This document shows positions 1 to 8,511 of a DNA stretch of 42,479 bases, piece by piece. Positions within the stretch are counted from its first letter, which is position 1, and each line of letters begins with the position of its first letter. A program made the position numbers and the translations under genes. Origin of the DNA: an uncultured Pelagibacteraceae bacterium (GTDB lineage Bacteria; Pseudomonadota; Alphaproteobacteria; Pelagibacterales; Pelagibacteraceae). Below the pieces are notes generated by a model, which worked only from the letters and a program-made list of their open reading frames with translations, was not told the DNA's origin and made no database searches. The DNA lies in contig CACLSR010000007.1 in NCBI GenBank assembly GCA_902609685.1, positions 1 to 42,479 of the forward strand, written 5' to 3'.

Positions 1-44
1 AATAAAATTACTTTTAAAAACTTTGTAAATGATATTTTAATAGC

Positions 45-1433
45 TTATTTTGGATAAATCATTTTTTTTGGATTCACAATTCTATCAAAATCTTTTTCAT
101 CAATTAATTTTGTTTTCAAAGCCTCCTCTTTTAAGGTCGTACCTTTTTTAAGTGCTGTTTTAGCTATTTTAGCTGAATTGTCATATCCGATGTGAGGAGC
201 TAACGCGGTAACTAACATTAATGAATTATCTAAAAATTTTTTTATTTTTACTTTATCTGCTTTTATCCCCTTAACACAATATAAAGCAAAATTATTTGTA
301 CTATCTGCAAGAAGATCAATAGATTGTAAAATGTTATGAGCAATTAGTGGTTTAAAAACATTAAGTTCAAAATGTCCATGAGAACCTGCCATTGTTATTC
401 CATTATGATTACCAATTACTTTTACACAAACCATTGTCACTGCCTCTGATTGTGTCGGGTTTACTTTTCCAGGCATAATCGATGAACCTGGTTCATTTGC
501 CGGTAAAATTATTTCACCATATCCGGCTCTGGGTCCTGACCCTAAGAATCTAATATCATTCGCAATTTTCATTAAACTAACAGCGGTAGTATTTAAGGTT
601 CCAGAAAAATTTACTATCTCATCATGAGCTGCTAAAGCAGCAAATTTATTCTTGGTTGGTTTAAAAGGTAGTTTGGTTATTTTTTTTATTTCATTTATTA
701 CTTTTTTATCGAAACCTTTTTTACTATTAATTCCTGTACCAACTGCGGTACCACCTTGAGCTAAATAATAAATTTCATTTAAAGCGTTCTTAATCCTAAA
801 AATACAATCTTCTAATTGAGATTGATATCCTGAAAACTCTTGTCCTAATGACAAAGGAGTTGCGTCTTGAAGATGAGTTCTTCCCACTTTTACAATATTT
901 TTAAATTGAGAAACTTTTTTTTTCAATTCTTTATTTAAAAGCTCAAGAGATGGTAACAACTTATTTTTAGTTTCCATAGCAATAGCTATATGCATTGCTG
1001 TAGGAAATACATCATTGGTAGATTGAGATTTATTAACATGATCATTTGGATGTACTGGTTTTTTTGTACCTTTTCTTCCACGCAAAATTTCGATTGCTCT
1101 ATTTGCAATGACTTCATTTACATTCATATTAGTTTGAGTACCAGAGCCAGTTTGCCAGACTTTCAGTGGAAAATGTTCGTCTAATTTACCACTGATTACC
1201 TCATTAGATGCTTTTACAATCGCATTAGAAATTTTTGGTACAATCTGTTTTTCTTTTTTATGAACTATAGCGGCAGCTTTTTTAATTATTGCAATAGATT
1301 TTATTAAAACTGGTCTAACTAGAAATTCTCCAATATCGAAATATTTTTTTGATCTTTGAGTTGATGCTCCCCAATATTTATCATTAGGAACATTAATTGT
1401 TCCAATACTATCGAATTCTTTTCTTAATTTCAT
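45..1433 (-). CDS. fumC: Fumarate hydratase class II
   Basis: Interconverts fumarate and L-malate in the TCA cycle; cytosolic, iron-independent, normally a homotetramer. The 462-residue protein has the full length of the family. The fumarase/aspartase signature [11 protein letters not shown] is at residues 316-326, with the flexible-loop serine around 317-318; SGSGTQTN lies near 96-103 and [10 protein letters not shown] at 184-193 carries the general-base histidine H187. All fumarase superfamily regions are in order, so class II fumarase is secure over argininosuccinate lyase or adenylosuccinate lyase. The gene is transcribed away from the next gene on the plus strand with 66 bases between the two starts, so the promoters of both must lie in that gap. 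I see no clear SD ahead of it. Confidence 0.97.
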   Translation of the reverse strand: MKLRKEFDSIGTINVPNDKYWGASTQRSKKYFDIGEFLVRPVLIKSIAIIKKAAAIVHKKEKQIVPKISNAIVKASNEVISGKLDEHFPLKVWQTGSGTQTNMNVNEVIANRAIEILRGRKGTKKPVHPNDHVNKSQSTNDVFPTAMHIAIAMETKNKLLPSLELLNKELKKKVSQFKNIVKVGRTHLQDATPLSLGQEFSGYQSQLEDCIFRIKNALNEIYYLAQGGTAVGTGINSKKGFDKKVINEIKKITKLPFKPTKNKFAALAAHDEIVNFSGTLNTTAVSLMKIANDIRFLGSGPRAGYGEIILPANEPGSSIMPGKVNPTQSEAVTMVCVKVIGNHNGITMAGSHGHFELNVFKPLIAHNILQSIDLLADSTNNFALYCVKGIKADKVKIKKFLDNSLMLVTALAPHIGYDNSAKIAKTALKKGTTLKEEALKTKLIDEKDFDRIVNPKKMIYPK

Positions 1434-1490
1434 TGATTAATAGACAAATATTAAATTACTATAAATATACATTAATTTTATAAAACTTAC

Positions 1491-1495
1491 AGGAG
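1491..1495 (+). promoter_or_regulatory. Shine-Dalgarno AGGAG of the MazG-like gene
   Basis: AGGAG sits 4 bases before the ATG at 1500. It is a good SD in a window where many genes have none visible, and it fixes the start of the downstream gene. Confidence 0.65.
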
Positions 1496-1499
1496 CATT

Positions 1500-1871
1500 A
1501 TGTCAAATTTTAGCAAGGTTGGAATTTTTATGAAAACTTTTGGTCAAGAGGTTAAAAATAAACCTTCATTTAGCACAGATAAAATCAATAAATTACGATT
1601 AGATCTTATAAAAGAGGAATTGAGCGAGCTCACAGATGCAATGAATAATAAGGATTTATTAGAGGTTGCTGATGCTCTGACAGATATCTTGTATGTTACA
1701 TATGGAGCAGGTCATGCTTTTGGAATTGATTTAGATAAGTGTTTTGATGAAGTTCAAAATTCTAATATGAGCAAGTTAGACGAGCGTGGAAAACCAATTT
1801 ATAATGAACATGGCAAAGTAATGAAAGGTCCAAATTATTTTAAACCAGATCTCTCAAAATTTGTTAATTAA
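1500..1871 (+). CDS. MazG-like / PRA-PH superfamily nucleotide pyrophosphohydrolase
   Basis: Small all-alpha protein of 123 residues. The metal-binding pattern of the MazG/phosphoribosyl-ATP pyrophosphohydrolase fold is visible: EELSEL near residues 39-44 followed by DALTD about 20 residues later, i.e. ExxE and DxxD on two helices. The C-terminal segment (KGPNYFKPDL) resembles single-domain phosphofructokinase-sized members of the phosphoribosyl-ATP-PPase-like group rather than HisE, and no his genes are near. Likely role is hydrolysis of a nucleoside triphosphate or related nucleotide to the monophosphate, for example housecleaning; the substrate cannot be read from sequence. The ATG follows an AGGAG. 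Its stop codon overlaps the convergent nadC stop by 4 bases. Confidence 0.72.
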   Translation: MSNFSKVGIFMKTFGQEVKNKPSFSTDKINKLRLDLIKEELSELTDAMNNKDLLEVADALTDILYVTYGAGHAFGIDLDKCFDEVQNSNMSKLDERGKPIYNEHGKVMKGPNYFKPDLSKFVN

Positions 1872-2701
1872 ATTTCTAATTTAAAATCAATCGCTGGTGC
1901 ACTATGAGTTATGCCGCCAACAGAAATTCTATCTACCCCAGTTTTTGCGATCGATTTTACTTTTTTGAGATTTATATTTCCTGAAGCTTCAGTTTGATAA
2001 TATTTTTTTGCAAGCTTAACTCCTAATTTTAAATTTTTAATACTCATATTATCAAATAAAACACAATCAAATTTTAATCCGATTATTTTCTTCAGCTGTT
2101 TAATTGTGTCTACTTCCACAGTTATTTTCTCTCGTTTTTTATTTTTTATTGCCAAACTTACCAATTCTCTAATGTTTGAATTGGCAATATGATTGTCTTT
2201 TATCAAAAATTCATCACTTAAGTTAAATCTATGGTTGGTTCCTCCACCTAACTTTACAGCATATTTTTGTATAACTCTTAAATTAGGTATAGTCTTTCTA
2301 GTGCAACAAATTTTACATTTTTTTCCTGCCAATTTTACAAATTGATTTGTTTTTGTGGCTATGCCTGAAATATGAGATAAAAAATTTAGCGCAACTCTTT
2401 CTGCTATCAAAATATTTTTTTTATTTCCTCTAATAATTGCAATTGTTGAATTTCTTTTAACAAAAGATCCATCCTTCGTTTTTACAATAAATTTAATTTT
2501 TTTATCAATAAGTGAAAAAGTATATTTTACAAATAGTAGCCCACCAATAACAGCGTTTTGGTTAGATATTAATTTTGCATCTATAATTTTATTATTTTTG
2601 ATTAAATCAGAGGTAATATCGCCTGATGGATATAAATCTTCATTAAGTGCAAGTTTAACATTATTTTTAATAAAATTTTCGCTAAGTTTTATTTGAGACA
2701 C
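1868..2701 (-). CDS. nadC: Nicotinate-nucleotide pyrophosphorylase (carboxylating)
   Basis: Converts quinolinate and PRPP to nicotinate mononucleotide, CO2 and PPi in de novo NAD synthesis. 277 residues, normal length. Family motifs are ERVALNFLSHISGIAT at 101-116, TRKTIPNLR at 134-142 (phosphate and quinolinate contacts), GGGTNHR at 152-158 and KDNH at 168-171. It starts 5 bases downstream of nadA on the same strand, so the two consecutive steps quinolinate synthase and quinolinate phosphoribosyltransferase are one operon. The gene for the first step (an aspartate oxidase or dehydrogenase) is not in this window. Confidence 0.96.
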   Translation of the reverse strand: MSQIKLSENFIKNNVKLALNEDLYPSGDITSDLIKNNKIIDAKLISNQNAVIGGLLFVKYTFSLIDKKIKFIVKTKDGSFVKRNSTIAIIRGNKKNILIAERVALNFLSHISGIATKTNQFVKLAGKKCKICCTRKTIPNLRVIQKYAVKLGGGTNHRFNLSDEFLIKDNHIANSNIRELVSLAIKNKKREKITVEVDTIKQLKKIIGLKFDCVLFDNMSIKNLKLGVKLAKKYYQTEASGNINLKKVKSIAKTGVDRISVGGITHSAPAIDFKLEI

Positions 2702-2706
2702 AAAAG

Positions 2707-3696
2707 TTATCTGCCTATAGCAACCATTTTTTCCACAGACATTCTTGCTTTATTGATTGTTTCTTGATCCATAATAATTTCACCAGTTTCATTCTCTAAA
2801 CAATCTAATATTTTTGGTAAGGTTATCTTTTTCATATGAGGACACATGTTGCATGGTCTAATGAATTCTACATTTGGATTTTCAACTTGAATATTGTCAC
2901 TCATTGAACATTCAGTAACCATCATTACTTTTTTAGGCTGATTATCTTTAACATAATTTATCATTCCTGAAGTTGACCCAGCAAAATCACTTGCTTTGAT
3001 TACATCTGGTGGGCACTCAGGATGAGCTATGATTTTTATCCCTGGGTTGCTCTTTCTAATATTTTTAATTTCTTTTTCATTGAATTGATCATGCACAATA
3101 CAAATTCCTTTCCAAGAAATGATCTCAACATCTGTTTGAGAAGCAACATATTTTGCAAGGTAATCATCTGGTAGAAAAATTACTTTCTTAACTCCTAAAG
3201 ATTTTACAATCTTTACAGCATTTGCAGATGTACAACACACATCTGTTTCTGCTTTCACATCTGCAGAAGTATTGACATAAGAAACTACTGGAACACCAGG
3301 ATATTTTTCTTTTAATAATCTTACATCTTTTCCTGTAATTGAAGATGAAAGGGAACAACCTGCTTTCATATCTGGTAGTAAAACTTTTTTATTTGGGCTC
3401 ATTAACTTTGCAGTTTCAGCCATGAAATGTACACCAGCCATAACAATTATATCTGCTGAAGTTTTTGAAGCTTCCACAGCAAGAGCGAGAGAGTCTGCTG
3501 AGAAATCTGCAATACCATGATAAATTTCTGGGGTTTGATAATTGTGAGCTAAAATTACTGCATTTTTTTCTTTTTTAAGTTTATTTATTTTATGAATATA
3601 AGGAGCATGCACTGACCATTCAATTTCAGGCATAACCTTGGAGATCTTTTTATAAATAGGATCAGTTGCTTGTTTTACTTCCTGATTAAATTCCAT
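2707..3696 (-). CDS. nadA: Quinolinate synthase A
   Basis: Condenses iminoaspartate with dihydroxyacetone phosphate to quinolinate, using a [4Fe-4S] cluster. 329 residues. Visible motifs are AHNYQTPEIYH near 50-60, FSADSLALAVEA near 65-76, MAGVHFMAETAKLMSP at 86-101 and MKAGCSLSSS at 110-119. Likely cluster ligands are C114, the cysteine of HPECPPD and one of the cysteines of RPCNMCPHMKK near the C-terminus. First gene of a nadA-nadC operon on the minus strand. Upstream lies the divergent tRNA-Leu. Confidence 0.97.
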   Translation of the reverse strand: MEFNQEVKQATDPIYKKISKVMPEIEWSVHAPYIHKINKLKKEKNAVILAHNYQTPEIYHGIADFSADSLALAVEASKTSADIIVMAGVHFMAETAKLMSPNKKVLLPDMKAGCSLSSSITGKDVRLLKEKYPGVPVVSYVNTSADVKAETDVCCTSANAVKIVKSLGVKKVIFLPDDYLAKYVASQTDVEIISWKGICIVHDQFNEKEIKNIRKSNPGIKIIAHPECPPDVIKASDFAGSTSGMINYVKDNQPKKVMMVTECSMSDNIQVENPNVEFIRPCNMCPHMKKITLPKILDCLENETGEIIMDQETINKARMSVEKMVAIGR

Positions 3697-3753
3697 AATA
3701 AAAATTTATCAATTTGAAACCTACTTGTCATTGATTTAATGTGGGTCAAATTT

Positions 3754-3839
3754 GCGGCTATGCTGAAATTGGTAGACAGGCACGGTTGAGGGCCGTGTGG
3801 ACCTAGTCCATGAGAGTTCGAGTCTCTCTAGCCGCACCA
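3754..3839 (+). tRNA. tRNA-Leu (anticodon GAG)
   Basis: Cloverleaf read by eye: acceptor GCGGCTA at 3754-3760 pairs with TAGCCGC at 3829-3835, discriminator A3836 and encoded CCA at 3837-3839. The anticodon stem CACGG (3781-3785) and CCGTG (3793-3797) encloses loop TTGAGGG, giving anticodon GAG at 3788-3790. A long variable arm precedes the T-arm AGAGTTCGAGTCTCT, as expected for the class II tRNA-Leu. It lies in the 147-base gap between nadA and ygfZ. Confidence 0.96.
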
Positions 3840-3843
3840 AAAT

Positions 3844-4731
3844 TTAAATTTTAAGCCATTTGGGCACGAAAACTTTAAAAGAACCATTTTTACCTTGAAA
3901 TATTTTATCCTTTTCAAAATTTGAATCTAAGTATTTAATAAGGGCAAAAGGATACGTTTCATTAATTAAGACTTTTCCAATCTCAACATTATTATTTAAA
4001 ACACTTTCATTCTCAATTAATTCTCCATCAATAATCTCGATTGGTAGTAATCTTTTTGAAAGCTTATTTTTTAATTTTATTCTAGCGGTATTTTCTTGCC
4101 CAACATAACAGCCTTTTTTAAAATCTATACCATTTAGCTCTTCAAAGTTACACTCGATACCAAATAATTTATTTTTCAATTTATTTAAGTCTTTAGGAAC
4201 TATACCAAGTTTATGACTATGAATATGATAGTTTTCAATTTTATCGTTTTTAAGCTCAAGTTTTTTCAAAGATAAATAAAGTTTTTCAAGATTAATTATA
4301 AGTCTAGCACCCAAGTGTTTATTTCTTGGATCTAAAAAAATAGGATCTTCTCTGTACTTTAATGTAAAACCCAAAACATCCTTTGTACCTTCAATAGATA
4401 AATATTTTTCGTATCCAAAACTAGCAACCACAAATTCGTTACTTAAATTAAGAATTTCTACTTTTGATCTTATTTTATATAAATTTAATTGTTTAAATAT
4501 CTCTTCAGACTGAGATTTTTCACAATCAATAAAGTAGCCCAATTTGTGTTTTACAACCATGAATTCATATAAAAATTTACCTTGTGGAGTAAACAATGAT
4601 GCAAAACAACTGGAGTTTTCTGTAACTTTATTAATGTCATTGCTAATCAGATTTTGCAAAAAATCTTTTGCATCTGAACCATTGACGTAAAGTATGGATC
4701 TATCTTCTAATATATAAACACTATTATTCAT
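3844..4731 (-). CDS. ygfZ: Folate-binding Fe-S cluster assembly/repair protein YgfZ
   Basis: Tetrahydrofolate-dependent protein related to GcvT that supports activity of some [4Fe-4S] enzymes. The family signature KGCYVGQE is present with its conserved cysteine (K-G-C-Y-x-G-Q-E), followed by the basic NTARIKLKNKLSKR segment. The start chosen is the ATG at 4731 (MNNSVYILEDRS), giving 295 residues. A longer reading frame from 4794 exists, but its extra 21 residues do not resemble the family and would run through the divergent pyrC promoter and start. The last codon lies 4 bases after the 3' CCA of the opposite-strand tRNA-Leu. Confidence 0.88.
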   Translation of the reverse strand: MNNSVYILEDRSILYVNGSDAKDFLQNLISNDINKVTENSSCFASLFTPQGKFLYEFMVVKHKLGYFIDCEKSQSEEIFKQLNLYKIRSKVEILNLSNEFVVASFGYEKYLSIEGTKDVLGFTLKYREDPIFLDPRNKHLGARLIINLEKLYLSLKKLELKNDKIENYHIHSHKLGIVPKDLNKLKNKLFGIECNFEELNGIDFKKGCYVGQENTARIKLKNKLSKRLLPIEIIDGELIENESVLNNNVEIGKVLINETYPFALIKYLDSNFEKDKIFQGKNGSFKVFVPKWLKI

Positions 4732-4733
4732 AT

Positions 4734-4760
4734 TTGATTGATATCTGATTTTAATATAAT
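4734..4760 (+). promoter_or_regulatory. Sigma70-type promoter for dihydroorotase gene
   Basis: A perfect -10 hexamer TATAAT is at 4755-4760, with TTGATT at 4734-4739 as the best -35 (15-base spacing, somewhat short). A start site about 7 bases after the -10 would leave only about 8 bases of leader before the ATG at 4775. The element lies in the 43-base gap between the divergent ygfZ and pyrC starts, which supports the short ygfZ start. Confidence 0.5.
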
Positions 4761-4774
4761 AACTTTTCTCAAAA

Positions 4775-6082
4775 ATGTTAGATCTAATAATCAAGAATGG
4801 GCAATGTTATATTAATGGGAAGTTAGAAAATAAAGATGTTGCTGTTAAAGACGGTAAGATATCAAAAATTGGTGAAGTATCAGAAGAAGCAAAAGAAGTG
4901 TATGATGCAAAAAACCTAATAGTCTTGCCTGGATGTATTGATACCCAAACTCATTTTAGAGAACCTGGCTCAACAGATACTGAAGATCTTCACTCAGGAA
5001 GTAGAGCAGCAGTTGCGGGAGGTATTACGGCAGTGTTTGAAATGCCAAATACTAACCCACCCACATCAAACATAAAAGAATTTCAAAGAAAATTAGATCT
5101 TGCAAAAAATAGAATGTATTGCAATTACGCCTTTTATTTTGGTGCAACAGCAGAAAATGTTAATCAATTAGCAGAGCTAAAAGAATTAGAAGGATGCTGT
5201 GGCATCAAATTATTTGTAGGTTCATCAACAGGTAATCTTTTAGTAGCTCTTGAAGAAGACATTGATAAAGTCTTTCAACATTGTTCAAAAATTGTTGCGG
5301 TTCATTCTGAAGATGAGGAAATTTTAAATAGAAATAAAAAATTAATAAAGAATGGCGATGTACATTCACACCCTGTTTGGCGAAGTGAAGAGTGTGCTAT
5401 TTCCTCAACTAGAAGGATTGTTAGAATTGCAAAAAAGTATAATAAGAAAGCTCATATTCTTCATATTACCACTAAGCAAGAGATAGATTTTTTATCTCAA
5501 CACAAAGGTAATATTACTTTCGAAATTACTCCACAGCATTTAACGATCTATGCTCCAGATTGTTATGACAAACTTGGAACGTATGCACAAATGAATCCGC
5601 CCATTAGAGATAAATCTCATTATGATCGATTATGGTATGCGGTTAAAAATAATATTAATGACACCATTGGTTCAGACCATGCACCCCATTTAAAAGCAAA
5701 CAAAGAAAAAGAATATCCCAATTCACCTTCAGGAATGCCAGGTGTTCAAACACTTATGCCAGTGATGTTAAACCATGTTAATGATGGAAAATTATCACTC
5801 AATCAATTGATGAACCTGGTATGTGAAAATCCAATTAAAATTTTTGGCATTCAGAATAAAGGATTTATTAAAGAGGGTTATGATGCTGATTTTACAATTG
5901 TTGATATGAATAAAAAGATTGTGATTAAAAATGAAAATATTGAGAGTAAATGTGGCTGGTCACCTTTTAATAATGTTGAGTTTAAAGGAACACCTGTAGC
6001 TACTATTATTGCTGGAAAAACTAAAATGAAAGATGGAAAAATTATAGGAGATCCAGAAGGAACACCATTAGAGTTTAATTAA
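4775..6082 (+). CDS. pyrC: Dihydroorotase (class I type)
   Basis: Amidohydrolase of pyrimidine synthesis, carbamoyl-aspartate to dihydroorotate. 435 residues. Class I DHOase motifs are in order: THFREPGSTDTED near 59-71, FEMPNTNPPT near 89-98, KLFVGSSTGNLL with the bridging-lysine region, VHSEDE, HILHITT, GSDHAPH with the catalytic aspartate, and SGMPGVQTLMP. The first metal motif is odd: it reads DTQTHFREPG, so the first histidine of the usual H-x-H is a glutamine. Allantoinase or hydantoinase are possible alternatives, but the FREPG and PSGMPGVQT motifs favour dihydroorotase. It converges on the SMR transporter gene with 8 bases overlap. Confidence 0.87.
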   Translation: MLDLIIKNGQCYINGKLENKDVAVKDGKISKIGEVSEEAKEVYDAKNLIVLPGCIDTQTHFREPGSTDTEDLHSGSRAAVAGGITAVFEMPNTNPPTSNIKEFQRKLDLAKNRMYCNYAFYFGATAENVNQLAELKELEGCCGIKLFVGSSTGNLLVALEEDIDKVFQHCSKIVAVHSEDEEILNRNKKLIKNGDVHSHPVWRSEECAISSTRRIVRIAKKYNKKAHILHITTKQEIDFLSQHKGNITFEITPQHLTIYAPDCYDKLGTYAQMNPPIRDKSHYDRLWYAVKNNINDTIGSDHAPHLKANKEKEYPNSPSGMPGVQTLMPVMLNHVNDGKLSLNQLMNLVCENPIKIFGIQNKGFIKEGYDADFTIVDMNKKIVIKNENIESKCGWSPFNNVEFKGTPVATIIAGKTKMKDGKIIGDPEGTPLEFN

Positions 6083-6407
6083 GTTTAATTGTAAAACTAT
6101 TTACTAACACTACTCCAATTACAATTAAAAATAATCCCAATATCGCTTGCCAAGCCAAAGTTTGTTTGAAAAAAATATACCCCAGTATTGCAATTGTAAA
6201 TATTCCAAGACCACTCCATGTAGCATAAACAATCGCTATTGGTAGCTTGTTCACTACAAAAGTTAGTAAATAAAAAGCCGTTAAATAAAATATGGCAAGA
6301 AAACTTGTAGGAATAATTTTAGTAAAGTTTTGTGATACTGGCAGTAACATAGTTCCTGCTACTTCACAAAAAATTGCACCGATTAAAAATAAATAAGTTT
6401 TAAGCAC
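6075..6407 (-). CDS. Small multidrug resistance (SMR) family transporter
   Basis: Four-helix inner-membrane protein of 110 residues, the usual SMR size. The membrane-embedded glutamate is E15 (IFCEVAGT), matching E14 of EmrE, and YATWSGLG near 61-68 matches the conserved substrate-site segment with Y60 and W63 of EmrE. Works as a dimeric proton-coupled exporter of cations, or as a guanidinium exporter in the Gdx branch; I cannot separate these by eye. Its start overlaps the end of prpE by 8 bases, so the two are cotranscribed and probably translationally coupled. Confidence 0.88.
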   Translation of the reverse strand: MLKTYLFLIGAIFCEVAGTMLLPVSQNFTKIIPTSFLAIFYLTAFYLLTFVVNKLPIAIVYATWSGLGIFTIAILGYIFFKQTLAWQAILGLFLIVIGVVLVNSFTIKLN

Positions 6408-8301
6408 TTTTTAGAATATTATTTTTGATTAAATCCTCTTTGATCTCATCTAAAATTGCTGGATCATCAATAGTTGGAGGCATTTTATATTCAACACTAT
6501 CAGCGATTTTTCTAATTGTTCCTCTTAAAATTTTACCCGATCTTGTTTTTGGAAGTCTTTTAATAACAATTGCAACTTTAAAAGCAGCCACAGGTCCAAT
6601 TTTATCTCGAACCATTTGAATACATTCTTTAGAAATTGTCTCATTGTCTTTATCTACTCCTGCTTTTAAAACAATTAATCCGATAGGTAATTGACCCTTT
6701 AATTTATCAGCTATTCCTAGCACCGCACACTCTGCAACTGACTGATGTTCTGATAAAACTTCTTCGATTGCACCTGTTGATAATCTATGACCTGCAACAT
6801 TGATAATGTCATCAGTTCTAGACATAATCCAGATGTAACCATCTTCATCAATGTGACCTGCATCATATGTTTGATAATAACCTTCATAGTTTGACATGTA
6901 ATTTTCTTTATATCTTTGATCTGCATTCCACAGAGTTGGAAAAGTTCCTGGAGGTAAAGGTAATTTTACTACAATATCTCCCATCTCATTTGGTTTAGCT
7001 AACGTTTGATCTGATTTTATTATTTTAACATCATAACCTGGTACTGCTTTACAAGCTGAGCCATATTTTGTTTTCATCATTTCAATTCCAGTACAATTTG
7101 AACTAATCGCCCAACTTGTTTCAGTTTGCCACCAGTGATCAATTACTGGAACTTTCAATAAATTTTCTGCCCATTTAATTGTATCAGGATCAGCACGTTC
7201 TCCTGCAAGAAATAGACTTTCAAATTTACTTAAATCATATTTTGAAAAAAACTTTCCCTCAGGATCTTCTTTTTTAATTGCTCTAAAAGCTGTTGGCGCG
7301 GTGAATAAAGATTTTACTTTATAGTCTGAAATTATTTTCCAGAACGCTCCAGCATCAGGTGTACCGACAGGTTTCCCTTCAAACAATACTGTGGTGCATC
7401 CTTTGAACAATGGAGCATAGACAATATATGAATGACCAACGATCCAACCAATATCACTTGCTGACCACCAAATATCATCTGCATCAATGTTATAAATATT
7501 TTTCATCGTCCATTTTAATGCAACGATGTGACCCCCAATGTCTCTCACGATACCTTTTGGCGTCCCAGTAGTGCCTGATGTGTAAAGTATGTAAGCAAAC
7601 TCATTTGAATTCATTTCAACACAATCAGCATCTTTAGCATTTGCATGTGCTTCATCCCAACTTATCTCCATTGGCGCATTCAATTTTACTTCGTGACCCT
7701 TTCTTTGAAATAAAATCATCTTACTAATTTTATGTTGAGCTTGTTTGATTGCTTCATCGACCAATGGTTTATATTCAACAGTTCGCCCAGGCTCAAAACC
7801 ACATGAAGCGGTCACTAAAAGTTTTGCTTTACTATCATCAATCCTGCTTGCAAGTTCATTTGAAGCAAATCCACCAAAAACTACTGAATGTATGGCACCA
7901 ATTCTTGCACAAGCCAGCATTGCAACAACTGCTTCAGGTATCATTGGCATGTAAATTATTACTCGATCCCCTTTGTTAATGTCTTGATCCTTAAGTGCGC
8001 CTGCAAACTTTGAAACTTTTGATTTTAATTCCTCGTAAGTGAACTTACTTTTGTTTCCTGTAATAGGGCTATCATAAATTAGAGCAGTTTTATCACCTTT
8101 TCCTTGATCAATATGAAAATCTAAGGCGTTGTAACATGTGTTGGTCACTCCATCTTCGTACCATTTGTAAAAAGGGGGATTAGATTTATTTAAAATTTTT
8201 GTGGGTTTCTTAAACCAAAAGATGTCATTTGCAGCATCTTGCCAAAATTTTTCAGGATCTTTGATAGAAAGATCGTAAATTTTGCTGAATTTGTCTGACA
8301 T
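6400..8301 (-). CDS. prpE: Propionyl-CoA synthetase (acetyl-CoA synthetase-like)
   Basis: ANL-superfamily acyl-CoA ligase of 633 residues activating propionate (and often acetate) through an acyl-adenylate. N-terminal ACAS segment, then SCGFEPGR at 166-173, a motif typical of PrpE rather than Acs, ATP-loop TSGTTGTPKG at 241-250, WWSASDIGWIVGH, WWQTETSW, hinge SRTDDIINVAGHRLST and the C-terminal catalytic lysine K590 in KTRSGKILRG, the known acetylation control site of the family. First gene of a prpE-SMR operon. Upstream lies a 210-base intergenic region shared with the divergent proteorhodopsin gene, with a perfect inverted repeat 29 bases before this start. Acetyl-CoA synthetase is the alternative. 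Confidence 0.88.
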   Translation of the reverse strand: MSDKFSKIYDLSIKDPEKFWQDAANDIFWFKKPTKILNKSNPPFYKWYEDGVTNTCYNALDFHIDQGKGDKTALIYDSPITGNKSKFTYEELKSKVSKFAGALKDQDINKGDRVIIYMPMIPEAVVAMLACARIGAIHSVVFGGFASNELASRIDDSKAKLLVTASCGFEPGRTVEYKPLVDEAIKQAQHKISKMILFQRKGHEVKLNAPMEISWDEAHANAKDADCVEMNSNEFAYILYTSGTTGTPKGIVRDIGGHIVALKWTMKNIYNIDADDIWWSASDIGWIVGHSYIVYAPLFKGCTTVLFEGKPVGTPDAGAFWKIISDYKVKSLFTAPTAFRAIKKEDPEGKFFSKYDLSKFESLFLAGERADPDTIKWAENLLKVPVIDHWWQTETSWAISSNCTGIEMMKTKYGSACKAVPGYDVKIIKSDQTLAKPNEMGDIVVKLPLPPGTFPTLWNADQRYKENYMSNYEGYYQTYDAGHIDEDGYIWIMSRTDDIINVAGHRLSTGAIEEVLSEHQSVAECAVLGIADKLKGQLPIGLIVLKAGVDKDNETISKECIQMVRDKIGPVAAFKVAIVIKRLPKTRSGKILRGTIRKIADSVEYKMPPTIDDPAILDEIKEDLIKNNILKSA

Positions 8302-8329
8302 AGTTATTTTGATTCGTTGTTATAATTTG

Positions 8330-8349
8330 TTGTGATTTTTAAATCACAA
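8330..8349. repeat. Perfect inverted repeat upstream of prpE
   Basis: Arms TTGTGATTT (8330-8338) and AAATCACAA (8341-8349) are exact reverse complements separated by TT. The centre is about 38 bases upstream of the prpE start codon. The half-sites contain TGTGA and TCACA, as in CRP/FNR-family sites, but the spacing is 8 rather than the usual 6, so it is not a canonical CRP site. Candidate operator for prpE. Confidence 0.55.
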
Positions 8350-8465
8350 ATTGTATTTAATTTTAAAAAACAAGTAAAATCAATGTAAATTAATGACAAT
8401 TAAGTCTTCAATAAAGTCTTTTAATTTGGTATTTAACCACAACTTTTGCTTGGGGAAACCTAAGC

Positions 8466-8483
8466 TTAGTTTATATAAACTAA
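8466..8483. promoter_or_regulatory. Perfect 18-bp palindrome in proteorhodopsin leader/promoter
   Basis: TTAGTTTATATAAACTAA is a perfect 18-base palindrome that ends 29 bases before the proteorhodopsin ATG. Its centre TATATA could serve as a -10, with TTGGGG at 8450-8455 (16-base spacing) or TTGCTT at 8446-8451 as a poor -35. It may be an operator, a promoter core, or an RNA hairpin ahead of the ribosome binding site. Confidence 0.5.
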
Positions 8484-8497
8484 TAAAAACTAACTAA

Positions 8498-8505
8498 AGA
8501 GGGAG
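8498..8505 (+). promoter_or_regulatory. Strong Shine-Dalgarno of proteorhodopsin
   Basis: AGAGGGAG ends 6 bases before the ATG at 8512. It is one of the strongest ribosome binding sites in the window and agrees with high expression of this membrane protein. Confidence 0.75.
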
Positions 8506-8511
8506 TTTTTT

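Noticed and set aside
3712..3740. Promoter for tRNA-Leu (TTGAAA with TTTAAT).
   Set aside because: Spacing is only 15 bases and both hexamers are weak; not listed as a feature.
4732..4794. Long N-terminal extension of YgfZ starting at 4794.
   Set aside because: It would overlap the divergent pyrC start and its TATAAT; the family N-terminus begins at MNNSVYILEDRS.
7745..7979. Two overlapping plus-strand ORFs inside prpE.
   Set aside because: They are antisense to the conserved acyl-CoA synthetase core and overlap each other in different frames.
8330..8349. Canonical CRP/FNR binding site.
   Set aside because: The TGTGA and TCACA half-sites are 8 bases apart, not 6. Kept as an inverted repeat only.
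8393..8497. A 34-codon ORF (MTIKSSIKSFNLVF...) ending just before the proteorhodopsin ribosome binding site, a possible leader peptide.
   Set aside because: It runs across the candidate promoter and palindrome, so it would not be fully transcribed from there; its composition is unremarkable and chance ORFs of this length are common in AT-rich DNA.
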